From an uncultured Marinoscillum sp. (GTDB taxonomy: Bacteria > Bacteroidota > Bacteroidia > Cytophagales > Cyclobacteriaceae), in assembly GCA_902605755.1 (NCBI GenBank), contig CACLDR010000014.1, positions 1-39,915 of the forward strand: a DNA stretch of 39,915 nt. The letters run 5' to 3'. Within the stretch, counting starts at the first letter, position 1, and every line of letters starts with the position of its first letter. This document shows, in pieces, positions 26,850-35,762 of this stretch. The position numbers were made by a program, and so were the translations under genes. The notes beneath the pieces were generated by a model, which saw nothing but the letters and a program-made list of their open reading frames with translations, did no database searches and was not told where the DNA came from.

Positions 26850-28268
26850 TTAATTAGAATTTGAAACTAGAATATGATTTTCCATTGTATAGTAAAAATT
26901 TTTCATAATTTCCTCTTTATTAAAATCATGCCAAATTATGATTTTTCTATCATTTTGAGGTCTTTCTATCCATTTGCTTTGTTTTAAAGAGGGACTTGCA
27001 ATTTCAGTGGCGATTGCCCAGGACGAATTTTTTATTATTGCGACTGCGGCCATATCAAAAAGTGCTCGAGCTTGGTTGTATCCTTGATCATATCCATCAT
27101 CGAATTCTTCAATTTTTTCAAATAGACTAACTGAGTAATCACCGAAATTTAAATATTCAATACCATCCCTGCCAATTACAGGTTTTTTTATTTTAGGACC
27201 CAAACCAGGCATTATAGCTCTTATATCTTTTAGGTATGCTTTAACAGCATCAGTCCCTGAGGGTTTGTCGTATCTAACTAGAACAATCTCAAAATTCACC
27301 TTACTATCTAGGATATATTGAAGGGCAGTTGGGTCATCTTCCTGATTGTACTCTCCTGGTTCAGGATAATTTGAGCCAAGCCAAACAATTCTAATATTAT
27401 CCATAATGGAAGGCTCTCTTAATAAAGCCAATGCTATATTAGTTAACTTACCTACAGGTAATAAAATAAGTTTTCTATTATTTGATTCCTTTGCTTTTGA
27501 AATAATAAAATTTACTGCATCAGCACCGTCGAAATTAGGATTTTTTATGTCTTTTTTAATTTCATCAAAACTACCACTGGCACCTTTATATATAATTATT
27601 TTCTCATCCAAGCCACATAGCTGAAGAATTCTTTTAGCTTCATCATAATGTGAATCAATATCCCCACCATTTTTTGTCTTATTAACAGTAATTCCTTCGA
27701 CATCAAAATCATTACCACTAAACAATAAGTATGCCAAAGCATGTTGATCGTCAAGCTCATTATTCGCATCCGTATCAAATAGTATTCTTTGCTTACTTAA
27801 TTCTTGTGGCTCAAGTTTATATCCTTGCTGACTTAATGCGGAAATTTGATCAAACACACTATGATCTCCAATAATTTTGCCATCTTTGAATTGAAAAATA
27901 ACAATTCCCTCTGCTTTAAATTTCCTACCACTTTCCTTTGGGGTTCCCTCAATTTCAAAATTGACTGCAGCCTTTTCAGAGCTATATAATTCCTCCAAGT
28001 AGTTGATTTTTATATTAAAATAAGATTCTCTGTAATTTTTGATGTATTCCATAAGAGATTTTATTCCATTTATCTCCAGATTTCCTTCACGCTTTAAATA
28101 ATCTTGATGAACTGCTGTTTCAAGTAACTCATATTTCCCCGAATTCCAAACTTCATTGAAAATATGTACCGCTTCCCTATGAGAAGGATCTTTTTTTACA
28201 GAGCAACCATTAATTATCAAGCTACAAATAATTAATGAACTGAGGATAAATCTATTCATAAATACCAT
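26850..28268 (-). CDS. SnoaL-like domain / nucleoside hydrolase lipoprotein
   Basis: The 472-residue predicted lipoprotein has a lipobox IINGC (Cys22 from the first ATG, Cys19 from the second ATG at 28259; either start works). Residues about 28-145 form a SnoaL-like/NTF2 fold (HIFNEVWNSGKYELLETAVHQDY at the start, FKDGKIIGDHSVFD at the end). Residues about 160-465 are a nucleoside hydrolase: the calcium/ribose motif FDTDANNELDDQHALAYLL (164-182; D165, D167, D173, D174), LPVGKLTNIALALL (270-283) and the late FDMAAVAI segment. The enzyme splits N-ribosyl bonds into base and ribose. It abuts the stop of the ARH lipoprotein gene with no gap, implying tight coupling. The SnoaL fusion is unusual. 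Confidence 0.88.
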   Translation of the reverse strand: MVFMNRFILSSLIICSLIINGCSVKKDPSHREAVHIFNEVWNSGKYELLETAVHQDYLKREGNLEINGIKSLMEYIKNYRESYFNIKINYLEELYSSEKAAVNFEIEGTPKESGRKFKAEGIVIFQFKDGKIIGDHSVFDQISALSQQGYKLEPQELSKQRILFDTDANNELDDQHALAYLLFSGNDFDVEGITVNKTKNGGDIDSHYDEAKRILQLCGLDEKIIIYKGASGSFDEIKKDIKNPNFDGADAVNFIISKAKESNNRKLILLPVGKLTNIALALLREPSIMDNIRIVWLGSNYPEPGEYNQEDDPTALQYILDSKVNFEIVLVRYDKPSGTDAVKAYLKDIRAIMPGLGPKIKKPVIGRDGIEYLNFGDYSVSLFEKIEEFDDGYDQGYNQARALFDMAAVAIIKNSSWAIATEIASPSLKQSKWIERPQNDRKIIIWHDFNKEEIMKNFYYTMENHILVSNSN

Positions 28269-29849
28269 TTAAATTTCATCGTAAATAATAGCTCTGGCCA
28301 CTTTAAGTTTATTACCTTCAGATTTCTCTGATTTTTCATTTTTAATTTTGATGCTTAGCTTATGATCACCTTTTTCTAAGTTCATAACATGTGCCAAATG
28401 TGCTCCATTTAACCATCCATCTCCTGCACCCCAATTCATTTTTTTATAATAATTATCTCTGGATCGGTGAAATTCACCATCGATAAAAATATCAACTCGA
28501 CCACAATCAATATCAAATCTCCCCATAATTACCGCTCCCGTTCCATTAAATTTTAACGTTAATTCCGATCCTGCAGTTTCAGCTTGCATTTGAGTCTCTT
28601 CACCATCCCATTGATTGGTTTGATTTACTTTTTCCCATTCACCTTGCCATTCCCAGTAATTCGTGTCCGTGATAGTAACCTTTTCTTTGGGAAATATATT
28701 TGGAAAAGAGACTTCTAGTTTCGCTGGAACAGGTTCTTGTTTTTTTATAAATAAAATATTATCTTTTATTGTTCCTCCGTTCTGATAAACTAATTTTTTT
28801 GCATAATAAAGCGTGCGATCAACAGCCTTATTAAATGAATAATCAGTATAAATAAACAGTGAGTCGGCTATTTCATCAATGTATTTTGTCCAGTCGCTGG
28901 GTATTTTATCATAACCAAGTATAATACCCATTACCCCTGCGCAATTTGACGGGTTACAATCGGAATCAGCTCCGCATCTGGCACTAATTTCCATACTCCT
29001 TTCAAAGTCTCCCTCTCCATAAAGCAAACCAATGGCAATAAAGGCGCCATTCAGCTTCGCATCAATATTATATTCCGATAACGCACAGCAAATGTCAGTT
29101 TCTCCCCATTTATCATATATTCTTTTCCAAGTTTTTTTCCAATCTTTAGGATTTCGTTCATATCCATCAACGACATCACGCAAGATGGCATGATAACTAC
29201 TCTCAATAGGTAATGATTTCATAGCAGTAAAAAGTACTTTTTTAACATCATTTTCAAAATACGCTGCTGCATATAATGCACTTACGAACATTCCTCCATA
29301 AACTCCATCACCGTAATTCATAATGTGACCAATTTTATCACAAATTTTATTAGAAGATTGAGGCATACCAGGATTCATCAGTCCTATATAATCGGCCTCA
29401 ATTTGGAAATCTATATCATCTGAATGTAGGTTATAATCAGGATGTCCTGAATTCGGTGGCATAATTCCGTTCCATATATTCATCCTAGCTCCTCGGTTAG
29501 CATGCCATAACATATAACCTGAGTTTGCAAATGCCTCTCCAAATTTCTCAACGGGTGCATCAATTCCATATTTATCCATGGTCATCATAAAGCTCATTTG
29601 AACATATAAATCATCCTCTGAAATTGATCTTCTAAGTGTCTCAGGAGACCAATCTATTGGATCTTCATTAATCCTCCCGTTATAAACGAACTCCGTGGGT
29701 GCACCATATGACACCCCAATCATTTTACCTGCCCATCCCCCGGCAATTTTATTTCGAAGTTTATCTTCAGTAATAGTTATATATTCTTGGCTAGAGTTTT
29801 TACAAGATATAAACCCCAGAAATAAAAGGAAAAAGATATAATTTCTCAT
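28269..29849 (-). CDS. ADP-ribosylglycohydrolase-family lipoprotein
   Basis: The 526-residue lipoprotein has lipobox GFISC with Cys16. The ARH fold (about 28-345) opens with RNKIAGGWAGKMIGVSYGAPTEF (first part of family GxxxGxAxGxxxG), has an early acidic pair SEDDLY (D79, D80), and ends with the metal motif CGADSDCNPSNCAGVMG (D295, D297). The C-terminal 150 residues form a beta-sandwich/galactose-binding-like module (GSELTLKFNGTGAVIMGRFD; about 395-526), a probable ligand-binding appendage. It probably works in the periplasm or on the surface on ribosylated substrates delivered by SusCD. It is followed directly by the nucleoside hydrolase gene. A perfect palindrome overlaps its start codon (29848-29865). 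Confidence 0.88.
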   Translation of the reverse strand: MRNYIFFLLFLGFISCKNSSQEYITITEDKLRNKIAGGWAGKMIGVSYGAPTEFVYNGRINEDPIDWSPETLRRSISEDDLYVQMSFMMTMDKYGIDAPVEKFGEAFANSGYMLWHANRGARMNIWNGIMPPNSGHPDYNLHSDDIDFQIEADYIGLMNPGMPQSSNKICDKIGHIMNYGDGVYGGMFVSALYAAAYFENDVKKVLFTAMKSLPIESSYHAILRDVVDGYERNPKDWKKTWKRIYDKWGETDICCALSEYNIDAKLNGAFIAIGLLYGEGDFERSMEISARCGADSDCNPSNCAGVMGIILGYDKIPSDWTKYIDEIADSLFIYTDYSFNKAVDRTLYYAKKLVYQNGGTIKDNILFIKKQEPVPAKLEVSFPNIFPKEKVTITDTNYWEWQGEWEKVNQTNQWDGEETQMQAETAGSELTLKFNGTGAVIMGRFDIDCGRVDIFIDGEFHRSRDNYYKKMNWGAGDGWLNGAHLAHVMNLEKGDHKLSIKIKNEKSEKSEGNKLKVARAIIYDEI

Positions 29850-29865
29850 TTAATTCGAATTAAAT
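29848..29865. promoter_or_regulatory. Perfect 18-bp palindrome at the ARH lipoprotein start
   Basis: ATTTAATTCGAATTAAAT is a perfect dyad centred on CG and overlaps the ATG of the ARH gene. It follows the 180-bp gap after susD, so it could be an operator or mRNA hairpin for the second half of the operon. Its arms do not match the TGCACAA operator. AT-rich chance cannot be excluded. Confidence 0.3.
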
Positions 29866-30029
29866 TATTTAGAGTAGTTATTATTGATTAATATAAAATA
29901 AAGAGATCATTACTAAAGATTTTTATATTTTGATTGCTTTCTAATAAAATAATTTTAAAGGCTGAATCAATACTTGTCATATCATACATTTCAATAAAAC
30001 GGAGAAAATGAAATTGAAATATAATTTAT

Positions 30030-31583
30030 TTACCATCCTGGGTTCTGTGGCAAAAGATTAGGATTGATGTCTAACTCATCTAATGGAATGGGAAACAGCT
30101 CATCCTTATTAACCCTAAAATTTTCAAAAATAGAGTCTCTTTTGATTGTGGTATTCACAGCTGGAATTGTAAAGTCAGCTGCCACTTGAGGCCCATATTC
30201 TCCCCATCTTTTTAAATCAAAAAATCTTAAATATTCTCCACAAAGTTCTACTAAACGCTCATGCTTAATTTGTTGCCTAAATTCTGCTTGGTTTAATTCG
30301 CGACCAGCAGCGATTTCTATATTGTTCATATTAGATCTATTTCTTACAATATTTACATATGAATGGGCCTCTGATGTATTACCATTTTCATTAAGTGCCT
30401 CTGCCAGCAAAAGAAGAATATCTGAATATCGAATCAAAATCATATCTCGCCCTCCATTCTTCCATTGAACATAACCTGAACCATTGTTAATTTCATTATA
30501 GACTGCATCATTCTCATTAAACTTATAAAAACTTGCTCCCGTAACGATTTCTGTAGTATTTGTGATCCACCATGCCCATGTCTGACCGTAAAGCGTTTGA
30601 TCAGTATATTCTGTAAAAAGGCTTACATTCATTCTTGGATCAAGATTACCATCTTTATCTGCCTCCACCAAATAAGATCGAATTGCGAATTCTGATGCCA
30701 ACTGATCTGCCCAAATTCCAATATTTGATGGCCCTGGTGTATTTATTCTAAAATACCACGCATTGTCAGACTCCTCTTGGGGACCGTTTTGAAGGAAATT
30801 AACTTGAAAAATAACCTCTTTATTCCCGGTAGTTAGTTCCTCGGTAAAGTTAGACTCGTAATCTTCATTGAGTTCATATAGTCCAGATTCAACAATAGAT
30901 TTTAAAATTTGTTCTGCATCAATATAATTTTGCTGCTGAAGATATGCTTTGGCAAGTAATGACTGTGCGGCTCCCCTTGTTACTCTCCCAAATTCTGATG
31001 AGGGATAAGATGTGGGTAATAATGGAATTGCATCATTAAGTAATGTCTCAATGAGAATCCATATCTCACCTGATTCCGCTTTTCTTGGCCTATCATTGGC
31101 GCCTTGAATCCTGTCAACATAGGCAACACCATCTCCGTAGACATTTATAAGGTGATAATAAGAAAATGCTACCAAAAACTTTGCCTCAGCGATTAAACCA
31201 TCAATACCACTTAAAGTGCTGTTATTTCCTCTTTCAATAACTTCATACGATCGGGCTATTAAAATATAGAAATTATACCATAAGCTTTCGTGGAATTCAT
31301 TATCCAAATCTGATGTAAATGTTGCCAAATTTAGGGTTTCTCCAAGTTCGCCAGTAAAACCTTCATCAGAAAGCAAATTAAAAGTTTGCTGAATTTGACC
31401 AGCATACATCTCGCCACTTTGCAAATAATCATATGCTCCTATCAATCCTGAATAAAAGTCATCCCTTGTTTTCCAAAAACTATCCTCTGTTGGCTGATTT
31501 GGATTTATTTGTTCCAAATTGACGCAAGATGAAAAGATGATAATTAGGCATATCATTCTTACTTTAAAATTTAAAATTTTCAT
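30030..31583 (-). CDS. SusD/RagB family outer-membrane lipoprotein
   Basis: The 517-residue protein has lipobox FSSC (Cys20) and then the SusD-type alpha-helical TPR body. Typical segments are the early QPTEDSFWKTRDDFYSGLIGAYDYL region, the LLLLAEALNE block, the C-terminal IKHERLVELCGEYLRFFDLKRWG, and the closing FPIPLDELDINPNLLPQNPGW, all family hallmarks. SusD is the lid that captures substrate on the cell surface and passes it to SusC. It lies 12 bp after susC, as in nearly all polysaccharide utilisation loci. The 180-bp gap to the following ARH gene may mark an expression step-down. Confidence 0.95.
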   Translation of the reverse strand: MKILNFKVRMICLIIIFSSCVNLEQINPNQPTEDSFWKTRDDFYSGLIGAYDYLQSGEMYAGQIQQTFNLLSDEGFTGELGETLNLATFTSDLDNEFHESLWYNFYILIARSYEVIERGNNSTLSGIDGLIAEAKFLVAFSYYHLINVYGDGVAYVDRIQGANDRPRKAESGEIWILIETLLNDAIPLLPTSYPSSEFGRVTRGAAQSLLAKAYLQQQNYIDAEQILKSIVESGLYELNEDYESNFTEELTTGNKEVIFQVNFLQNGPQEESDNAWYFRINTPGPSNIGIWADQLASEFAIRSYLVEADKDGNLDPRMNVSLFTEYTDQTLYGQTWAWWITNTTEIVTGASFYKFNENDAVYNEINNGSGYVQWKNGGRDMILIRYSDILLLLAEALNENGNTSEAHSYVNIVRNRSNMNNIEIAAGRELNQAEFRQQIKHERLVELCGEYLRFFDLKRWGEYGPQVAADFTIPAVNTTIKRDSIFENFRVNKDELFPIPLDELDINPNLLPQNPGW

Positions 31584-31595
31584 ATTTCTTAATGG

Positions 31596-34500
31596 CTAAA
31601 ATGTAATATTAAAACCCGAATTAAATATTCTAATATTTGGAAATCCTCCCCAATCGACTCCAGGAGCTAATATGTCACTATCAAATTCCGGATCCATTCC
31701 TGAATATTTAGTAAATGTTAAAAGATTTTGACCACCGATGAAAATACCAAGATTACTTATTCTTCTCCATGGTATTTGATAATCAATTCTAACATTTTTT
31801 AATCTAAGATAAGATGCATCTTCAACAAAAAGGCCACTTGCAATATTATTTGGGCTACCAAAATCTGCTGTAGGCCTGGGATCGGTTCCTATACCTTCTA
31901 TAAAAGGATCATAATCGCCAGTATAGCTAGTTTGTGCGGAAGTATTCATAGCATATTTAATTGCATTAAAGGCATCTGCACCATTCATTCCTTGAAAAAA
32001 GATCGTAAATTCAAAATCTCTCCAATACGCACTAAAATTTAGTCCGTATTGTAACTTAGGATTGGGATCACCTAGGATCATTCTATCTTGCCCTTCACTG
32101 ATATCTCCGTCACCGCTAATATCTCGATATTTGGCATCTCCTAATTCAGGTGTTTGACCAACTACAGTATTATTACCTAATTCAGATCCATCGGTGTAAA
32201 TACCAAGATAATCGAGTGCATAAATCTGACCTATAGGCTGACCAATGCTTGTTATTGAATGTAATCCATACATATCACCTAATGGCAAATACGTCACTTC
32301 ATTTTTGTTTTGGAACACGTTGGCAGTTATATCAAATTTAAGATTTCCATCTAACTTACGATATCGAAGAGAAAATTCCCATCCAGAGCGGTCCATTGTG
32401 GCCGCATTAATAATTGTGCTGGATTGACCTTCGCCAGCACTTCCAGGAACTGGAGCGTCAACAAGCAAGTCTTCTAATTCACTAAAATAAACGTCTCCAA
32501 TTATTTCTATACTTCCATCCATCAATGAAAGATCCATTCCAATATTAGTTTCTTTTAATGTTTCCCATTTTAGATCATTGTTAACAATTCCTGCTCTTGT
32601 TGCACCAATTACGCTTCGATCATCATATCCTAAATTGTAATTATTTCCACCTATAGATCTGGAAAAAATTAATGACTGATATGCATAATCATCAATACTT
32701 GCGTTTCCAACTATACCATAACCTACTCTGAGCTTGAGATCATTCACTATAGATGACTTAAAGAAACTTTCCTTACTAATGTTCCAACCTAGTGAAATCG
32801 ATGGGAACGTGCCCCATCTATTATCTTTAGGAAATTTAGAGGAGCCATCCGATCGAACATTAGCCGTAAATAAGTACTTCCCATCGTAATTATAGGTAAA
32901 ACGACCTAATAATGAACTTATGGTTGATGTAAGTTCATCACCAGAAGTTGTTATATCTGTGGGTGCGGCTGTTGTTGCTGAAATTTGAAAAAATGGATTA
33001 GCACTCGCAAAACCTCCAACAATAGAAATACCATTTTGATGAATTTTAAATTCTTGTTCTGTTTGTGAGGCCATGACTGAAAAGTCATGATTACCAAATT
33101 TCTTTTTATACGTTAATCTATTTTCAAAAAGCAACATCGTACTTTTACTATTATATTCACTTAGTCCCGAGAGGTGTACTAATTCAGTTGTAATTTGTCC
33201 AGTTCTTTGATGACTTTTACTAAATCCAAAATCAGAATCAGTTCCAAAATTGAATCTATATTCTAAATTTTGCGTGAGATTTACATTAACAAATATATTC
33301 CCAAGAATTCGAGTATGATCTTCTTTACTGCCATACATCTCTCGAATTCCAACTGGATTATAAAGGTAAATTTCTGCGTCCTCAATTGTTCCATGTCCAT
33401 AACCACTTAACCGTGTGGGATCGTAAACTGGAATAGTTGGAAACATCATTATCGCGGTATTGATTACTCCATTACCTGATCCCCCCAAAACTCCTTGTGC
33501 ATTTAATATTTGTTGACCACTTTGATCTGTGGTACTTACTGACAGGTTTTGTCCAATTTTTATACGCTTTGTTAAATCAAACTCTGAATTAATTCGAGCT
33601 CCTAATCTTTCAAAAATAGTACCTTCAATAGTACCTTCTTGTTTTGTATTATTGAGATTAAAGTAAACTTTACTTTTGTCATTCCCTCCAGATATTGATA
33701 AATTATAATCCTGAAAAAATGCAGCCTCATTGAATATCTCAGCTTGCCAATCCGTGTCGATACCCCTTGATAGATCGTTTGACCAGGTCCGTCTCGGATA
33801 TCCTGCGTTGTCATAAGCTGCATTATGAATTCTGGCGAATTCTGAAGTATTTACAACATTCATTTTATTAGGAATTTGCTGTAAACCTATGTTTGAATTA
33901 AATGAAATAGTCGGTTTTCCAATTCTACCTTTTTTTGTAGTGATAACCACAACGCCATTGGCGGCTCTTGATCCATAAATAGCCGAGGAGGAAGCATCTT
34001 TAAGTACTTGTATAGTTTGTATGTCTGCCGGATTAATGTTGGGACTATCTTCCGTTGGAATTCCATCAATTACGTATAATGGGTTATTATCTCCAAAAAA
34101 AGATACTCCACGAATTGTCACATCACCCATAGAACCGGGCTCACCATTTGTTTTTACCGATACTCCAGGTACCCTACCTTGTAATCTGTCGGTCACGTTT
34201 GTGTATTGACTTTTAGATATCTCATTTGTATTTACGATTGCAACGGCACCAGTTATATCTTGCTTTCTTTGCGAACCATAACCGGTAACAACAATACTTT
34301 CCAGTTCTGCTATATCGATTTCTAATTTTATATCGATGATTGCTCTATTACTTATAAGTATTTCCCTTGATTTATATCCTAGAAAACTAACAATAAGTGT
34401 TTCGGAATTTTCCGGAACACCTATTGAATAATCACCTTGAATATTTGAAACAGTTCCAATTGTTGTTCCTTTAACAATAATTGTTGCACCAATAACAGAT

Positions 34501-34604
34501 TCATTTTGATCATCTACTATGTTACCTTTGATGGTAATTTGTGCATGAACTTGGAAAGAAATAATAAGGAAAATACCTAAAAATAACTTGAGGTGTTTTG
34601 TCAT
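31596..34604 (-). CDS. SusC/RagA family TonB-dependent transporter
   Basis: The 1002-residue outer-membrane receptor has a signal peptide ending SFQVHAQ. A carboxypeptidase-regulatory-like domain follows (about 23-100, GNIVDDQNESVIGATIIVKGT). The plug (about 105-230) includes VVTGYGSQRKQDITGAV, YVIDGIP and SSSAIYGSRAANGVVVITTKKG. A 22-strand barrel ends in a terminal Phe (NSGFNITF). It imports oligomers or ribosylated ligands using TonB energy, paired with the SusD just downstream. The length is typical for the short SusC class. The preceding gene encodes a lipoprotein, an unusual position because accessory binding proteins generally follow susD. Confidence 0.95.
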   Translation of the reverse strand: MTKHLKLFLGIFLIISFQVHAQITIKGNIVDDQNESVIGATIIVKGTTIGTVSNIQGDYSIGVPENSETLIVSFLGYKSREILISNRAIIDIKLEIDIAELESIVVTGYGSQRKQDITGAVAIVNTNEISKSQYTNVTDRLQGRVPGVSVKTNGEPGSMGDVTIRGVSFFGDNNPLYVIDGIPTEDSPNINPADIQTIQVLKDASSSAIYGSRAANGVVVITTKKGRIGKPTISFNSNIGLQQIPNKMNVVNTSEFARIHNAAYDNAGYPRRTWSNDLSRGIDTDWQAEIFNEAAFFQDYNLSISGGNDKSKVYFNLNNTKQEGTIEGTIFERLGARINSEFDLTKRIKIGQNLSVSTTDQSGQQILNAQGVLGGSGNGVINTAIMMFPTIPVYDPTRLSGYGHGTIEDAEIYLYNPVGIREMYGSKEDHTRILGNIFVNVNLTQNLEYRFNFGTDSDFGFSKSHQRTGQITTELVHLSGLSEYNSKSTMLLFENRLTYKKKFGNHDFSVMASQTEQEFKIHQNGISIVGGFASANPFFQISATTAAPTDITTSGDELTSTISSLLGRFTYNYDGKYLFTANVRSDGSSKFPKDNRWGTFPSISLGWNISKESFFKSSIVNDLKLRVGYGIVGNASIDDYAYQSLIFSRSIGGNNYNLGYDDRSVIGATRAGIVNNDLKWETLKETNIGMDLSLMDGSIEIIGDVYFSELEDLLVDAPVPGSAGEGQSSTIINAATMDRSGWEFSLRYRKLDGNLKFDITANVFQNKNEVTYLPLGDMYGLHSITSIGQPIGQIYALDYLGIYTDGSELGNNTVVGQTPELGDAKYRDISGDGDISEGQDRMILGDPNPKLQYGLNFSAYWRDFEFTIFFQGMNGADAFNAIKYAMNTSAQTSYTGDYDPFIEGIGTDPRPTADFGSPNNIASGLFVEDASYLRLKNVRIDYQIPWRRISNLGIFIGGQNLLTFTKYSGMDPEFDSDILAPGVDWGGFPNIRIFNSGFNITF

Positions 34605-34640
34605 GTTGTTATACTTTTTGCAGCTTTGGCTCAGATTTTG

Positions 34641-35618
34641 TTAATCTACGATTCCAAAATTATCAATCCTAAAGGAAATAGGCGCGCTTGCAGTTCCGCC
34701 CCAAATTTCTAGGCCTATTATGCCAACTGCTGATGCATCGACAGGATTTTCCCATAGACTTTCAAATTCTGAAAGTGGTATCTCAACAGATTGCCAATCA
34801 TCGCTATATTCTAAATCCATAGCGCTGAACCTATATTGGCCACCACCTACATCTCCCCAACCAGCATCAATGTAATAGATTTGCATGTCAACTCCCGGTG
34901 TCTCATCCTCCCAATGCATGTCGTTAAGATTTGGGACGGTGTAAAATCTGTAATCAAATCTAAATTTTTTACCAGTAAAATCCTGGTTCCCATCTTCAAA
35001 CACCATCTCCGACCAAATGTAAGTACTATCGACATTATGAATTATTGAGAGGTGATCATTTTCAACAACAATAGAACCAATTTCTGCAGCGTTGTACTCA
35101 CCGTCAGCCGTACTCCCCTCAAATAACCAGCCTGGCAATGAATTATCGAAAATACTTCCTTCAGTTAAGCCATTGAAGTCAAACATGACAGCTGCGTTAC
35201 CAGTATAGTCAGCGGCTCCGCTGATAGCTTCTACGGTAACAGTAAAATTTTCCGAAACCTCATGATTATCCTGCCCGTCAGTCGCTGTAACAGTAATACT
35301 TGAGGATCCTGGATTACCTACCTCAGTAATTGTAAGTAAAGATCCTGCAAGATTTAAGGTAACCACCGTTTCATCGCTGTTAACTATGGAGTAAGTGATT
35401 ATTTCACCTTCTTGGTCTGAAACGTAGTTGGCAAAATCCAACTCATAAGTTTCAAATCCGGGAGATAATGTAATGTCACTTAATCCTGAGATTACTGGGG
35501 GTTGATTTATAACAACCGGAGCACCACTTGAGTCATCATCTCCACATGCTGCCAATAACAATAGTGATAACGATAAAAGTAAGCCACCTATATAATTTAG
35601 ATATTGATTAGTCTTCAT
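34641..35618 (-). CDS. Surface lipoprotein with Ig-like domain and sugar-binding-like module
   Basis: The protein has 325 residues when started at the ATG at 35618 (MKTNQYLNYIGG). An upstream ATG at 35648 would add ten residues before the signal. The lipobox is LLAAC followed by GDDDSSG, an acidic stretch typical of Bacteroidota surface lipoproteins. Residues about 35-130 form an Ig/cadherin-like domain (PPVISGLSDITLSPG, SSSITVTATDGQDNHEVSENFTVTV). The last 190 residues are a beta-sandwich (AAVMFDFNGLTEGSIFDN to SAPISFRIDNFGIVD) resembling carbohydrate-binding modules. It is likely a surface glycan-binding protein of the locus, analogous in role to SusE/F. It is the first structural gene after the LacI-type operator. 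Confidence 0.82.
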   Translation of the reverse strand: MKTNQYLNYIGGLLLSLSLLLLAACGDDDSSGAPVVINQPPVISGLSDITLSPGFETYELDFANYVSDQEGEIITYSIVNSDETVVTLNLAGSLLTITEVGNPGSSSITVTATDGQDNHEVSENFTVTVEAISGAADYTGNAAVMFDFNGLTEGSIFDNSLPGWLFEGSTADGEYNAAEIGSIVVENDHLSIIHNVDSTYIWSEMVFEDGNQDFTGKKFRFDYRFYTVPNLNDMHWEDETPGVDMQIYYIDAGWGDVGGGQYRFSAMDLEYSDDWQSVEIPLSEFESLWENPVDASAVGIIGLEIWGGTASAPISFRIDNFGIVD

Positions 35619-35674
35619 AATTATTTCTTTAGTTAATAAAAAGAGCAAAAGGGTTTACATTATTTGTAATTAAT

Positions 35675-35692
35675 TGCACAAACGATTGTGCA
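35675..35692. promoter_or_regulatory. LacI-family operator in front of the ribose locus
   Basis: TGCACAAACGATTGTGCA is an 18-bp dyad with perfect 7-bp arms (TGCACAA/TTGTGCA) and a central CG, the classic layout of LacI/PurR-family operators. It lies between the regulator gene and the first structural gene, about 57 bp upstream of that gene's ATG. The regulator encoded next door is the obvious binder. Confidence 0.72.
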
Positions 35693-35762
35693 TAATAACT
35701 AATATTTTAAAGTTTTCAAAGATTAAATAAAGAATTATTAATTATGTTCAAAAACGTCAAAA

